64,000 nucleotides of DNA from Setaria digitata (lineage: Eukaryota; Nematoda; Chromadorea; Rhabditida; Setariidae), in the NCBI GenBank assembly GCA_003640385.1, contig RCAB01000157.1:62001-126000 (forward strand). The letters are read 5' to 3'. The notes beneath the pieces were generated by a model, which was given only the letters and a program-made list of their open reading frames with translations, searched no databases and was not told the origin of the DNA. Below are positions 24,787 to 40,428 of this stretch, one piece after another. Positions within the stretch are counted from its first letter, which is position 1; every line of letters begins with the position of its first letter. The position numbers and the translations under genes were made by a program.

Positions 24787-26765
24787 ATTCTAAATTCCGA
24801 TACAGAATTCCTCAAAACTTTTGATAGAATTTTAATACTAAAAAAAAAAAAAAAACTATCAATTGCTGCATCAATTTCAATGCATTAGCTGTTGCTGTAC
24901 TCAAATACATGGCAGCGATGTGAAAATTTTACAATTTTTTAATTCGAAATTCAACAATTTCCATTAAATTGTATTTATATCGTATTATGTGTAACTAACA
25001 GTTGTTACAACCAATCAATCGTTTCGTTGATTTAATTGATATGAGAAATTCAAGACTTATTATAATGTTACTGATAACAAAAAGGATTTTTCTCGATAAT
25101 TGATCAGTAAACAATCGGCAAAAACTATTAATTCTTCAATTCTTATGATTCACACATCCAGAGTCTGATAAATTTACGAGTTATTTACAAAAGAGCCAAG
25201 AGTGGAAAATAATTTAGCAAAGTTGCTAATTGGAATCATTATCAATAGGTTCAGTCTGATAATATATATGATTTATTGAAACTAAGCAATTTCTGACTGA
25301 AAACATTTCAATGAAATGATATCGAAGTGAGTGAATTTTCCCAGTTCATAGCGATGTTAAAACTTTTATTTCCCCCTTTCCTCTTTTTCTTTTCTTTTTT
25401 TTTTTTTTTTTTCTTTTAGTGAATGGAATGATCAGGAAAACTTGCTGAAGAATTTGAAACGGTATAGCATAATTTTGAAAGAAGTTATCTAAGGGAAAAA
25501 GCAAATCTGTTTTTAAAATCAAATGAGTCATTTCAATTTCTTGTTCCCTTTCGTTGTCTTTCTTTTTTTTTTTTTCCCCCACCACTCCATCAAATTTCAC
25601 CGTCATTGTTGGGGTATTGTTATTGTTATTGTTGTTGTTTTGAAAGTGATTTCAACATAACTGTTTAGATGCTAAAGCTAATTAGTAAATGATTGAAAGA
25701 AATGCACTCACTTTTGCAATCTTCTCCTGTGTGAACAAGACTAAGTGTAGAATGAATAATAATGGTGAACGAGTGAAAACATGAAATTTTATAGCGACCA
25801 TTTTAATTAACTTTAATTTCTGTTACTTACCAAATCAAACTTCACTAACGGAATAATACAATACCTTTTCAATTATCCACTTGTTTTATTCCTAGCAGCT
25901 TCAACGATAGAGACACCCTTTTATCAGCTTCCAAAATTTCCTTTCATTTTTCAATTTTTTCCCATTTTATCAGATACATAATCAGTAAATTATATTGCTA
26001 CTGATAATTTTATATTAAAATTATTATATTATTTTGTCAGTGATAATTTACTAGCAAAATCCTTCACAACATTGTTCTTAATGTATTATTTAGATATTAA
26101 AACTTTATCAACGATTAACATGATAATTCTGCCTTTCGAAATGTACTTTCCTTTTTTTTTTTTTCCTTTCTTTTTCTTTTTTTAAATAAATCATGATAAT
26201 CGAAATTTATTTTAAATTAAGAACTATTAAAATAATTACACCTTTAATGATGAAAGAAAAAGCTGCCATTTATTTTTATGATAAAACTATTGAAAATGTT
26301 AGAAATTGGATTTCAAGTATATCAATTAGCTTAGCGTTTCTCATTAATTATTAAACTAATAAGGGGGAAAAAACAAAAACAAAAACTTTACCAGTTAAAT
26401 TTTGCCTTCTACTTCCTTTATCTTAAAAAGAAAGAAGCGAAAAGCAACTAGAATTTTTAAAATTCATTTCTAATTTTTTTTTTCGGTTTCTGTTTTTATT
26501 TCTTTTTTCCGTGATTAATAAAACGAAAAATTTTGTTTGAAAATCACAAACATTTTAAAATCTGATAATCTGATTGCCATCTAACCTGCCATGTTCATTT
26601 CATTTCATCTCTTTTCGGACATTTTAACCAACATCCTTTGTTTTTCAGTCAAAAATTTTCTAATTTGTTTTTGTTTTTGCTCTTTTTTTTTTTTTGGGCA
26701 TTTTTAAATTTTATTTTAATGTTATATGCAAGACCAAAAAATAAGTGTGTATGAGCATTTAAATA

Positions 26766-26797
<32 letters not shown>

Positions 26798-29700
26798 GTA
26801 GTATCCAAGACAGATGTCCAATTAAACTGGTCCAATGAAAGAAAATTAAACTAATTGAAGAGTTTTATCTGAGCACTAAAAATTCTTAATCAGTGTTTAC
26901 CTGCTACTGAGTGAATGAAGAAAAGTTTTCTTTTTTTTTTTTTTTTTTTTTTCATCATGAAAAGAAAGAAAAAATAAAAAGAAGGGAAAAATTGGCTTAA
27001 TATATTGGTGTATTTTATTTATATAAGACTGCAACAGTAAATCACTAGTTTATTACGCAGAGAGAAATGAATTAATTACATTAAAATTAGTAAAAAATCG
27101 TCTTTTCGTTTTTCTTTTTTTTTTTTGATCATGATATCTTCTTCCAAAGGAGATGATAATAAAAATTTTGCGCTTCGTACACAAACAAATAGCAGACTGT
27201 GTAAATTATATTAATTAATTATATAAAATTCTCTCTTGCAAACACATTTTAAGATAGCAAATGATTTCTCTTTCTTTGCTTTCCGGTAAACTATTCTTTG
27301 CTCGACTAAAATAGCAAAACGAAAGAAATTATTTGGACAAGAATTAACGTAAATGAAAAATGCGCTTGCAAAAATTTTTTGACATCAATGCATCGTTTGG
27401 TAGAATTAAGAGTGTTAAAAGTTTAGAGTAAAATAATTTAGCTGTCAAATGAATTAAAATAAAATTACAATGAATTTAATAATCACTGAAGACATTTTCA
27501 ATTATGAATTTTGAAAAAAAAAAAAAAAAAAACGAAAAAAAAAAAAAGAAAAAAGAGAAAAGTTTTCATAATTGGATAATGGATAATAATAGATAAATTG
27601 CATAATAATAGTACAAATAACAGCCGTTAAGCAATAATCTTTTTTTTTTTTCTTTTTAATTAAATAATTATGCAGTAATTGTCATGTTGTATCTTGTTTA
27701 TTGTTAATTTTAAATGGTATGAAAAACAAAACAAAAAAAAAATTTTTTTTTGATTCTTCGAATAATTGATAACCGATTTAAGTGCATGCATCAGCTGTCA
27801 AACAATATTTTATTGTATTAATTAAGTGTACAATAATTATGTACTCTTTGTTATGAACAGTAGCAATTGTGATTTTTCGGCAAATTATCTTCTTATTCAA
27901 TGCAATACCTCCATGTACATTGTTGTTTATTAATGATTTTAATGATACGAAAATAAACAAAGAAAATTTTCGAATTTATTATAATTGAAAAAAAAAAGTG
28001 CAAAAATCACAGCCACTGAACAATATTTTCTGATATTAATTAATTATGTAGTTTACTGGCTAAACAAATTATTTCAGCCATTTTAATTAGCAGTGCCAAT
28101 AACTAATTTATTCAGTACTACCACTCTTTGTTTTAGTCTTTAAATTATTCTAGCCTAAATGTCATGGCACACTATTTGTAGAACTTACTTTTGGCTAATT
28201 CTAATTATCAAACCTTTTCTGAAATTACTGAAATTACCATTTTAAAACATATAAAATTTCATACTAGCATAAAGTATTATGATTTTAAAAACTGTTATAC
28301 ATATCTATGCTCTAGCCTATATATATATATTTTTTTTAATAAAAAAAAAAGAAAAAAATTATAAATTTTTGCAATTAAATGTGCAAGTTTATTGAGGAAG
28401 ATGGTATGCAGAAAAACAAAAATTTTTCCAAGAACTGAAAAGAATTTACACTGTAAAATTTTTGTTATATATATTTCGGTTGATGAAAATTAGTTTTAAA
28501 AATTTTGATTAATTAATTAACCGAAATTCGGCTTTCCTTCTCTAGCGAAATCATTCTTTGCAAAAACTAGTCATATAATAAGGGAGCATGCAGCATAATG
28601 AGCACACAGACAATTAATTAATTAGTGGAATTCAGCGGAAAAAAAAAAAAAAAAAGAAAGAAAAAGTATCACTAAAAATGGAAATTTACTACTCCGCCCA
28701 AAATTCAGGTACTATTGCATTCATTTCTAAAACTAACACACTGTCAGTGTTGCTATTTAATTAATAAATCTTTTCTTTCCGTTCTTTTTTCTTCTGTCAC
28801 TTTTTTTTTTTAAATATATAAATAGTTTACGAAATGATTTGATTCGTTCGTTATTGCAACCAAAATAAATAGCAATCATGTATCAATTAGTAGTTGTAAT
28901 TTTAACTAATTAACTAAACATTTTCTCGCTTCCACGTAATAACTTTTGCGCAAATTATTTCTATTCAATTTTGATATTATTCGATTCCGTTCAATAATTC
29001 GTTTTCAAATTTTTGGTGAGAAAACAGAAGATGCATGTATATTTTACGTGTTACATTTTATGTATATTTTATTGTATATTTTATGTCAGATCGTTTTTTT
29101 TTTTTTTGCAATACACTTTGATTATTAATTGAAATATCACTGGTCTTAATCTTATAATAGTGATATATGAGTAGAATGAATATCTTTCATAGAAATGTAT
29201 GCAATTACTGCTGTTTATTTCATTATTCATATTTTAAAATTGTCATTTTGTAAAAAGACCAAATATTTTAAAATCATTTTTATCCTGTTACTTTTATCTA
29301 TTAAATGAAAATACACACTGAATCGCCAATTTATAAAAATATTTTTAGGCAAAATTTTAAATTTTTCAATTAATCAGACAAAATTTTGAGGCATTTTTTT
29401 TTTGTTACGAGCAAACATATTTTTCTTTTTATTGCTTTTACAATTAATATTACAACAATTTCAACTTCATTTATATTATTGAAAGAAAAAAATTACTTTT
29501 AAACACTTAAAATTTGTGAGAAGTTAATTATCCATAGAGTTAAATTGTTGGAATGAAATGATACCAGTTTCTTTTCACCTTATTTGTATTCCTTCAAGTT
29601 TTGAATAACGCTTGACCAATTGTCATAAAAAAAAAAAAAAAAAAAAAAAAAAACTTATGAAAATCAGTGTATCTTGAATGATTCATGAAATTTTGAAAAA

Positions 29701-32700
29701 ATTTTAATTGATGAAATAGTTGATAAGAAAAAAAAAAAAAGTGAAGAAAGAAGAATACACAACAATATTTACAATTAATCGCTTAAACCTGCACGACTGA
29801 TTGTTAATTCAATTTGAGTTTCGAAAATTCCTTTAATCAAACTTCTGACAGTATTATCGAAATAATACTCACTAATCAGCCTTTTTTCGACTCTTCTTTT
29901 TTGTTAATTGAATAATTACAAAAAAAAAAAAAAAAGATTTAGGAAAAAAAAATTTTTCCATTCACATAATAAATAGCGAAGCGCTGGTTCGCATTATTTT
30001 AATTCATCAGCTAGATTAAGAAACGACAAATTCAATTTCTTTTTTTTTTTTTCTTTTTTCTTCTAGAACATATTTTAAAATGTGGTTAATGAGAAAATTT
30101 TCGAACTATAGAGGAATTTATAAATAAAAATAACTGATTAAGATTTCGTATTTTATCAAAAATTTACACAGTTTTGAAAGTAATTTTCATTAATTCGGTT
30201 TACTTATATATTATTCATTTTAGATTAATATTACCAAAAAAAAAAAAATTATATCTTTCCCCTTTCTTCCTTTTTTTTTTTTTCTTAAATAATTGAATTT
30301 AATATTCCATTTTTTTAATTTTTTTTTCCACTAATGAATTTTTTGCACCTGTACGCATTGCAAGTTTAATATTTCCCTATTTGTATATTCATGTTCATAC
30401 TTCGTAATTCACCTGAAGAAACTGTCATAAATCTCGAAAATTCAGCAATTCTTTTTTTTTTTTTTAAGACATTTCTTTTCAGGTATGTTACCTGTTAGAT
30501 GATTGAGTGGAAACAAAAACAGTTACACTTACTCTTCCTTCAGTACCAAAAATAAAAATAAAATCAGTTCAAAACGATGAAAAATAATTCTTTAAAAAAA
30601 AAAAAAGATGAAGAAAAAGTAGAAATAGTACCTGTCTAGACCTAAGCTAGTCTTTTTTTTTTTTTTACACGATCTATCAAGTTTTTTGGTTTCATTTTAA
30701 AATATTTGAAACTATCTGAAACACCGATTAAATTACAAAATTATAATTTAAGAAAAAAAAAAAGAGAAAAATTTCATACGAGCAAAAATCCCATTTGTTT
30801 TCTACCGTTTGTAAAGTGTTTTTTTTTTTTTTTTGTTCGTTAGTTGAAGAGTCGAAAAATTGTAGCAATGAAGTGATTTTAATTACTCTCAAATACAAAA
30901 TACTAAGTAAAAATATTAGAATCGAAATAATTTTTTGATTGCAATTTTTAGATTCGCCTTTTTTTTTTTTTGACGGCAAATAATCTGCGCTTGCTAATTA
31001 GCTTCTTTATTAAATAAATAAAAAAATGAAGCTTTTTTTCTTCCAACTTGCCAAAAAAAAAAGCAAAATTATGGAAAAGGAAAAAAAAAAGAAATGTGTA
31101 ATAATTGCAAAAATTTTAATCACCTTTTTTTTTGCCAGGTATGATTTACATAAACAATTGAAGTAATAATGAAAATTTTTTGATTTATTTCAAATTTTTC
31201 CACATCAAATATAAAAAGCTATTAATTAATTATTAATCCTCACTACACAATGGAAATGTTTAATATGCAAAAAAAAAAAAAAAAAAAAAAGGGGGAGGGG
31301 GAAAAAAAATAAATGATTAATAAGTGATAGATTTAAAAGTAAAGAATAAAAAAGCTTCAAAAAAATCGCTGAAATTTTAACATTTATTCGATTCCTTTTC
31401 ACTTCATTGTTTATAAAAATGATCGAAATGAAAAAAGAAAGATTGATTGATGATTTATTTGATAAAAACTACTAGTGATCAAAATTATCATTTCTTCTCA
31501 TTTTTTCTTATTATCTTTCCAAACGAAGACAATTAATAACCCCAATTTTCTGTTTCTTTTTTTTTTTTTTATATATGTCACTTTTTTCTTCTCCATAATT
31601 AGCCATTATTTCCAATTGTTTTCGTTTTTTTTTTTNAAAAAAATAGAAAAAAGAAAACTTTGATGAATTATTGTTTTGCAAAAAGAAAGGGAAAAGAAAG
31701 AGAGGAATAGAAAATAGTCAAAAATGATAATTTGTAATCATTTTGCTTACAAATTACAAAATTAACATTTAGAAAGTTAATTAAATGTAATTAATTGCGT
31801 GTGAACAAGGAGAAGAGAGTTGCTGTGGGATGTGTGAAAGAGAAAGAATCTGAATTGAAATCGTTGCAATGAAGCCAAACTGGATGAATTTGAAAATGAA
31901 ATAAATTGAATGAGACATTTTCATGTGTTATTGCATCACTAAAATTTATGGGTCATTTAAGGCGAAAACAAATGTTTTTTAGTGTTATTGCTGTTATTGC
32001 TATTGTTGTTGTTTTCTCTCTTTTCTCAGCAAATAAGATGCAATTATAAAAAGAAAAAAAAAAAAAAAAAAAAAAGAAAGAAATAAATTGCAAAAAAAAA
32101 ATGGTCCAGTCTTCTGTTTTCATTCATTTCTATGTATATATCTTGTCTAATTTAGAAAAGAATTGTTCTTTTTTTTTTTTTTTTGGGTAGAAAATGCTAC
32201 TATTAGTTTAATATAATCGGTTGATATTAGCATAATTGTTAAAATTTAACATATAATATTCAAACGTTCTTCATTTTAAATCTTTTTCCTGTCTAGTTTG
32301 TTTGCTTCATCTTCTTTTTTTTTTTTTTTTTTTTTTTCTCGCTAAATATTAATTTAGCGAATGTGACTTTTGAGAAAATTATTGAAAAATTAAAATCCCT
32401 CGCAGAATTCACATTTAATTTCACAATTTCATTTCTCGCTTCTTGAGGAAGAAATGATATTCATTATCGAGATAAATTAGCAATTAGTGTGAAAGATTTG
32501 AGACAGCCAAAAAAAAATTCTACAACACTAATACATGATATTTTATCACTTTGAAAATATTCATCATTACTGATAACATCGTTTAATCATCTTTTTTTTT
32601 TTTTTTTTTTCTGTTATTAAAATGGATATTTTTACTTGTTCATAACCAGTCTTTTTAATTACAGTACTGCAAAAATATTATTGCCGCAGGAAAAAAAAAA

Positions 32701-34562
32701 AAAAAAAACCTTGAAAATTTAATCAAAAAATTTTATAATCCTTTATTAACTGGAAGAAAAATTGAAATCAAGTATTTTATAATAAAATTAAACAATCAAA
32801 TAAGAAAAAACAGTTCACTTAATTATTGCAATAATGAGTATACAATTCAAAAATTTTCCTTACACTGCTAGTAACTCTTTCTTCCTTCAATTTTTTTTTT
32901 TTTTTTTCTTTGATAATGTATTTTCAGAAATATTTTTTAATAATATTATTATTTATAAGATTTCCCATTTGGTGTTAAATTTTTTCCATAAAATTTAACT
33001 TGTATTATCTTTGTAGAGTTAATATTCATTGCAAAATACTAAGTATTAATTGGTAATGATGTTAATTAGAATACAAATGAAGAATTAGAAGGAGTTTTCA
33101 CTTTGACATTTGATTATTTATTTATTTATTATTATTATTTGATTATTTATTACTATTTATATTATTTGATAATACGGAACATGAGCCGAGAAATTTTGAT
33201 GATTTCATTTTGTTCTCGAATTTTTCCCTAAAAATTTGACCCATCATATCTTTATAGACTTAATAATTAATTGCAAAGTACTATTAGTTGAAATACTAAT
33301 TCAAAGTGATATTAATTAAGATAGTAATTTTAAAATTTAGAATAATAATTCTGAAAAAAATTCTAAATTAGAAACACAGACATAAAAGCAGGAATCGAAG
33401 CTTTTTGAAGAATTGAATTTTTTAGTTATGTTTTTAGAGCAACAGAGTGTTTAAAAAAATAATAATTTTTAGATTTTTGGTGAGCTAAAAATTTTTACTA
33501 AATTCGAAATGCTATTAATGATTATTTAGGACAAAAAAAAAAAAAAGACAGAGATGATCTAAAATTTAACTAAGATATCACTGATACAATACACTTTACG
33601 CTATCATTATTATACTGCTGTGATAAAATTTATTATGATGATCGGAAATTACTAATTTAGAGTATAATCTATTGATGAAAACCATTTGTTCTAGCTTCAC
33701 TCTAGCACTAAAATGATGTTGTAATTAAGCAAACAAATGCCCTTGTGCAGAATAAATCGGATAAATATGATCACCTGTTGATAATAATCATTTTTTTTTT
33801 TCTTATCACATTGATCAATGCATTCATTAACTAGAATATTCCTAGAGAATTTTTGAACTTTGAAATATTTTTACTTAAATATATTTAATAAAGCCATCTT
33901 TTTTTTCAGGAAGAAAAATAGCTAGGCACTTTTTATTATATGTATATATATTTAATGCTATTATTATTTAATAACATTTAATATTATCCTAAAATTAATT
34001 TACTACAAAATTCTAAATTAGAAAATTTTTTTTTTTTTTTGATTTTTAAATTAGCCCAATTATTCGTGAATATTTTTCAATTATCTATTGTTTTCTTCCT
34101 GAATATTTTAAATTTAGAATATTTTAAATTTAATATTTTACTTTAATGCTACCAAAATTAATACAGCATAAAATGACTAAATAACAATTCAAAAAAAAAA
34201 AAAAAAATAGTCGAAAAAGAAAAACCAATCTCGTAATTCAATTAATTGCAATTCTTCTGAACATATTTTCTTGATTAATAAATCGCCTAGGTATTTGCTC
34301 TAAGTTTGAAAAAAATAATTTATTCCTTTTTTTTTTTCCTAAATTATTATGTAAAGTAGCAAATAGGTAAAGTTTTTTTTGATTAATTATTTTTCCATTA
34401 CAATATTTGTCAGTAGAAAAATGAACATTGTTTTTTTTTCGAAATAAACTGAGTCATTCCATTTTTCATTTTAGGTATTCGAGAAAAAAAAAAAAAATAG
34501 TATCGTAAGGAATGTATGTTTTAGAAAATTGCTTTCCCTTTTTTTTCCTCGTATAATATTTA

Positions 34563-34593
<31 letters not shown>

Positions 34594-35319
34594 TAGTTAT
34601 TATCTTGGGAAATTTTTGGCGTTTTATTGTACAAAATCATTTTATTTTAATTACATTTTAAGTTTTTAATTTTTCGTTTTTTATTCAAAATACGAAATTA
34701 AGATAAGGGGAGAAAAGTCATAGGACATGAAAATATCTAGTGATAGATTGATATCTTTTTATGTTAAAATAACTCCTTTAGTTCACTGATCCACGAAGAG
34801 ATATGAAAAATTTCCATTTTTTTTTCTTTTTTTTTTGTGATATAACCTATTTTAAAATTTGATAAAATTTAAAATTTGAGACATATTACTAATAAATGCT
34901 AGATCGAATATTTTCAACATTTGTGATGTATTTGTTTCCAGGATAATGGAAATACGCTATGAATTTGAACAATCATTGTTGATATTTTACCTGTTATCAT
35001 TCTCGATTATCTATTAATAGGTCAAATTATTTGTCACAGCAATACGACATGTGAAAAATTTGATGACAGTAGCGGATTAGCCGAAATTATAGCAAAATAA
35101 AATTTTCCTTTTTCTTTTCTTTTTTTTTTTTTTTTAACACCTATAATATGAAAAGCATTTATCACCACGACTCATTAAGACATATCTTATTGTTCTTTTA
35201 GGATAGATTTTTTTTTTTTCTTCTCTTTCTTTTTCAAAAATTTCTTTTTTTTTTTTTGTCGTTTTGTTTTCTATTTGTTCCGGGAAAACTTGTTTTTTCA
35301 TTTTTTCGTTTTTTCTTTT

Positions 35320-35354
<35 letters not shown>

Positions 35355-35654
35355 TTATTGATGAATTCTGATGGACGATAATATACGCATAGAAATGAAC
35401 TGAAAATTTTGGTAGACACTGATTTCAATAATACTTGAAAATGTATGATCAAGTGATAAGCACTTCCATTTTTCTCTCTCTTTTAAGTACATTCCGGATC
35501 TTCTATCAGAAGAGATGATTTGATGTGAAGTTGACGAATATATGCTGAAGCTTCTGTAGCTCTCCTTTCTTCTTCATCATTTTCGATTTACATTATTTTA
35601 TTAATTCATTCTGAGTTATTACTTCTCTAGCTAGCTTTTAGGAACGACAAACGG

Positions 35655-35678
35655 TGAGAGAGAGAGAGAGAGAGAGAA
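35655..35678. repeat. (GA)n microsatellite
   Basis: Uninterrupted GA dinucleotide tract of about a dozen units. Confidence 0.85.
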
Positions 35679-38309
35679 AAAGAATCTATTAGACTAAAAT
35701 TAAAGGCAAAGATATGCAAGGTAATTATCGTTTATAAATATTGTTGAAATTAATTATAGAAGCTTCTTGTTGAAATTAATTATGAGAAGCTTTACTTGTC
35801 CAAAATTAATTATCAGTAGTTAAATTTACTGAAAATTAGTTGCGCCAATATTTTCTTCCTATCAAACCACTTCATTCTTATCCAAATTAACAATTTATGA
35901 AGGAATTGTTTAATTTTTTTATTTCATTCTTTTCTACAATTTCATGTTATTTTTATTTTATTCTTTCTTTCTGTTCTGTTAAAATATTTACAAGAACTTC
36001 GCTAAATATTAGGAAACTAGCAAATATTGCTGCAAAGATAATAAATTCAGTTCTATCAATTGAAGTTACCATCTTTGGATGAATAAAATTGTAATACAAT
36101 TAAAATTTCAAAAATGATTTCTAGCATTGTTGACTTTTAATTCATTTTTCTTCCACAAATTTACAAAAAAAAAAATTCTCTAAAAGATTGAAAAAAAAAA
36201 GATACGGTGAAAATATAAATTGCAAAATATACGTACAAATTTAGATAAATACTTCGAGAATACTTTTACACCTAATTAATAAACTTGTTTATTTCATGCT
36301 TCAAAATATAACTTCTTTTTTGTTTTTTCTTTCTTTTTTCTTTTTTTTTTTTTTTTTTTAATGGAATTTGCATATAAGGAAAAGAAATGAGTAAAAAATT
36401 ATTGCTGTAGCATTTTTCCGTACTTATATGGTGAATAAAAAAACTTTGTATTTTAAGGTATGAAAAAAAGAAGTTATTTTCAATTCCCTCAAGTTTGTTG
36501 TAAATTCTTGTCAATAGTGAAAACAATTGAACTATTCCATTCACAAATTTAATGTTCTAGAAAAAAATAAAAATAAAATGAAACAAAAAGACAAAAGGAA
36601 CAGAATATTTAATGCGAATATCAAATTAGAAATTATTAATTCAGGATTATAACTGATAAGTCTGATAATGTTAAATTTTAGTAGTGATTATTTCAGCAAG
36701 TAATTTTCTTCGTCATTTTGTCATTTTTTTTTGTTTTTATTTTTGTTCTTAGTCAGTTTGTTTGTTTATTTTCTCTTTCTAGCTATAAATTTTAACCTAA
36801 TAATTTTCAACACTAATCTTCTGTTATTTTAATGATTAAAATCAGATGCAAAAAATAAAAACAAAAAGATATGATAAAAAAACAAGAAAAAATTGCTGAA
36901 AATATTATCTTAAGAGAGACATTGTCATTTATCTTCATTTGTTCTTTAATAATAATAAAAAAAAAAAAAGAAAAAGAAAAAAGATTTGATTTAATCTTGA
37001 AATAAAAAAGGAAAAAAAAAAAACGATAATTACAAAGAGGAAGAAGGTAAGAAGACATAAATGATTTAAAAGACTTGGACCCGACACTTTCCTGCCTGTT
37101 AATTTTCCTAGCAAAACCGGAATTAATTTTTCTCCTCCAAATATTCTTCCATTCATTCGTTACATTCATATTGTTTTGCCGGAATGAAATTAAACTTCAA
37201 TTCGTTCATACAATGATGCATATTATTTGCATTAATTAATTAAGTTGATTAATTGTATGTGTATTTTGATTAAATGCTAAACTTTCCGCTTTTTGTCATC
37301 CGAAAGCCTCTTATATTTTTGTTACAAAAGTATTTGCAACATTTTATACTTACTGTTTATTAATAATTCATTTGTGAGATTAAAATTTTGAAATTACTGC
37401 ATACGCATTTGAAAACTTTAAAACTTTCAGATAACGAGCCTATTCAGGATTCCTCCACCTGTTCATACAGTTCTATCTTTTTAAATTGAAAATAAATCGA
37501 ACAACATTATATTTAATTCTTTTATTTCCATTTTATTTCTATTTAGCAAATTATCTTTCATTTTCTGTTCTGTTCGCGTAATTTTGCAGGAAATACTTGC
37601 TAAGAAGCTCAAAAAAAAAAGAAAAAAAGTGAATATATTTAAGAATGGTTTTCCCTACAATAAAAAATTATTTAGCCTGAATAACAGTAACTGGAATTGG
37701 AAATTTAAATGGATCCAGCACTAAAATACAAAAATAGATTTTTAGAATAATAGTATATTAGGTTTATCAGTCTAGTTTTGGAAAATTTACTGATAAATTT
37801 ACTGTTCCAGTAAATTTTTTGATTAAATAACTTCCCAAAAATCAAGAAGGTAAAAATTGATTTATTTATCTCTGACTTAATCTAAATGCTTATCATTAAA
37901 AGTACCAACCATTGCTTTATTTACTTGATTGTTAATTGTTAACACATTTATTACAAAATTATTTTCCATGAACATATATATATTTTAACATAGTTGCAAA
38001 GTTTGCAGTTATGTTCACCTCGTTTGAATGAAAAGTTTTGATTTCTTTCAATTGAATTTCAAAGCATTTATTTAGTCTAGTTGATTAGTTTATTTCAACT
38101 TAGCACTAAAAATATGTTGCAAAATTAAATTCGTCTCAGTTACTTCTCTAACAGAAAAAAAAAAAAAAAAAAATGTTACTAATTTCTATGAGGGAAGTTT
38201 TTAATTGCTTTGTAATCATTCAAAGATCGTTATCATTAATATTGATATGTTTGGAAAATTATTTCAGCAACATCACTTAACTGCATTTTTAGCAACATCA
38301 CTTTACTAC

Positions 38310-38511
38310 CACTATTATTATTTATTTATTATTATTATTTACTATTATTTATTAATATTATTTATTATTATTTATTATCACTAATTATTATTATTTATTA
38401 TTATTTATCACTTTTATTCACTATTATTATTCATTATTATTATTATTATTTAGTATTATTGTTATTATTTATTATTATTATTGTTATTATTATTATTATT
38501 ATTAGCTATTA
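38310..38511. repeat. ATT/TTA trinucleotide-rich satellite
   Basis: About 200 bases of imperfect ATT and ATTT repeats with occasional C or G interruptions. Confidence 0.8.
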
Positions 38512-39034
38512 ATTATTATCAATGTTAACTAATTGGATGGGCATAATTGCTAGCTTCTGTTCTCTACCAGTAGTAATTCGGTTCATTGGTTACTATCAGT
38601 TCTTTCTCGACTCCTCCAATCAGGATGCTTACTGAAATCGCTTGAACTTGACAAATTTCTCTCACTTTCTTAGTTTCCAAAATCGAAAAAAATTTTTTCA
38701 GCAGTAAAAACAGGTTTATCTCTATCTTATATTGCTGACAAGTTTAAATATATATATTTTTGCGTTTTTAAAAATGAACCTAAAAATACAGCATGACATT
38801 TATTACACCAGTCCATGACTGTTTTATTTCTGTTATCAGAGATTGATATCTTAGTAAAATTTAAAAGCCTTCAAATCATAAATCAATTCATTTTACTGTT
38901 AATTAGACGTTCCTCTTACACTTGACATTATTTCTCAATTTTCTTAGTACATTATTTTTTTTACTCTTGAAAAAAATTTATAGTCTTGGAAGGTTGGAAA
39001 TTTTTGTACTATCAAGAATAATTTCTTCCAATTC

Positions 39035-39065
<31 letters not shown>

Positions 39066-40428
39066 AAGAAGCAGAAGACAAATCAAACATTTGATTATTT
39101 CGGTAATCAAATTATCGTTCTTATCATATCACTGATGCATCGCACTAATGAAATAAGTAGCTGAAATAGAACAATAAGTTAATTTACACCTATCATAGGA
39201 ATTTTTTTCAATTACCATACTTTTTTCATTACTAATTAAATCAGAATTTTATTGTAAGTTGATGTAATGTAAAACAAGTCAAGAAATTCATGAATGTCAC
39301 TATGATTGAGACAGGTATTAATACAGGTACTAATGCATTTTGAAATAGTATGTGTGCAACAAAAGTATTACAAAATTAAAAAAAAAAAAAAAAAAAAGAA
39401 CGGTAAAGTTGAGGATAGTTTAAAACTTTGAGAGGAGTATTTGTCGTCGAGTGAAACATCGTAATGAACCAATCAATTATTAGCTAATAATTGAAATTTT
39501 TTTTTATATTTAAGTTCTCAATTAATTACTATACTTATACAAATTCTCTCTGCTAAAGTTTAATTTGTGATTTAACAATTTAACACATTGCTACTATGTA
39601 CAAGTTTTATTTCAGAATAAATAAAAAAAAATTTTATTCATAACAGCAAAAAATTCATTGAAGAAAAAGTTGACTAGATCTTTCGACAAAATTTTGATGA
39701 AACGTCATATTTTTTGGAAACTTTTTAAATAATGCATTGAAATATTAAAAAAAAAGAGTTACCTGAGTTTTTTCTTTATCTTGACATCCAATCTTTTAAT
39801 TCTTTAAGTTTCTTCACAAAAACTGTAAGCTTTTCCCAGGAAATTCTTATTTTCTCCTTGAGAAAAAATGGCCTTTTTTTCTCATATAAATTGTTAATTT
39901 TTTCACTTTTATTTTTTTTAATTTTACATCGAAATCTATTCGCATGGTTCAATAATTGCTAAATAAGAAATGAAATTTTAAGTAAAAAATTTGGATTGAA
40001 AAAACAAATAAACAAGATGAATTAAAATGATTTTTGCAATGCGGCCTATTTCTGCCTGAAAATCTGCTCGAAGACAATTAATGCTGAGAATGAAAGGAAT
40101 GAATTGAAATTTAATTTGATGATCATTTAATTTGTCATTTTACAAAAAAAAAAAAGGCAGAAATGGGAAGATATCTTTTGTCGTCTAACTAGTCAAAAAA
40201 AAAAAAAAAAAAGTTTTATATTAGTCTAACTAGCTCCTTACAAATGCTGTCATAGTTATTTTAACCCAAATATCTGTAAAGTTTTTGATCATTTTCATTT
40301 AAAATGCTTACAATTATTTCGTTTTGCCGCTATGGCTTTTTAGAATTATCGAATGTCATTTTAATCGTTTACAATTTAAAGAAAAAAAAAATTATTTGTA
40401 TAATTTTATTTGTAGAGAAATTACAGGT

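Larger units (their letters stand above)
24787..40428. other. 15.6-kb gene desert rich in A/T homopolymers
   Basis: No exon with supporting splice sites, no tRNA and no transposon coding region was recognised. The stretch is dominated by A and T runs of 10-35 bases, simple ATT repeats (about 38310-38511), a (GA)n tract near 35655 and small degenerate duplications such as the two GTTGAAATTAATTAT units near 35740-35800. An ambiguous base sits at 31636. It may hold the distal regulatory region of the mucin-like gene. Confidence 0.55.

Noticed and set aside
35234..35452. Lys-run ORFs, and similar ones at 13940-14146, 14648-14905 and 60037-60306
   Set aside because: Created by A or T homopolymers that lack stop codons; composition is poly-Lys or poly-Phe.
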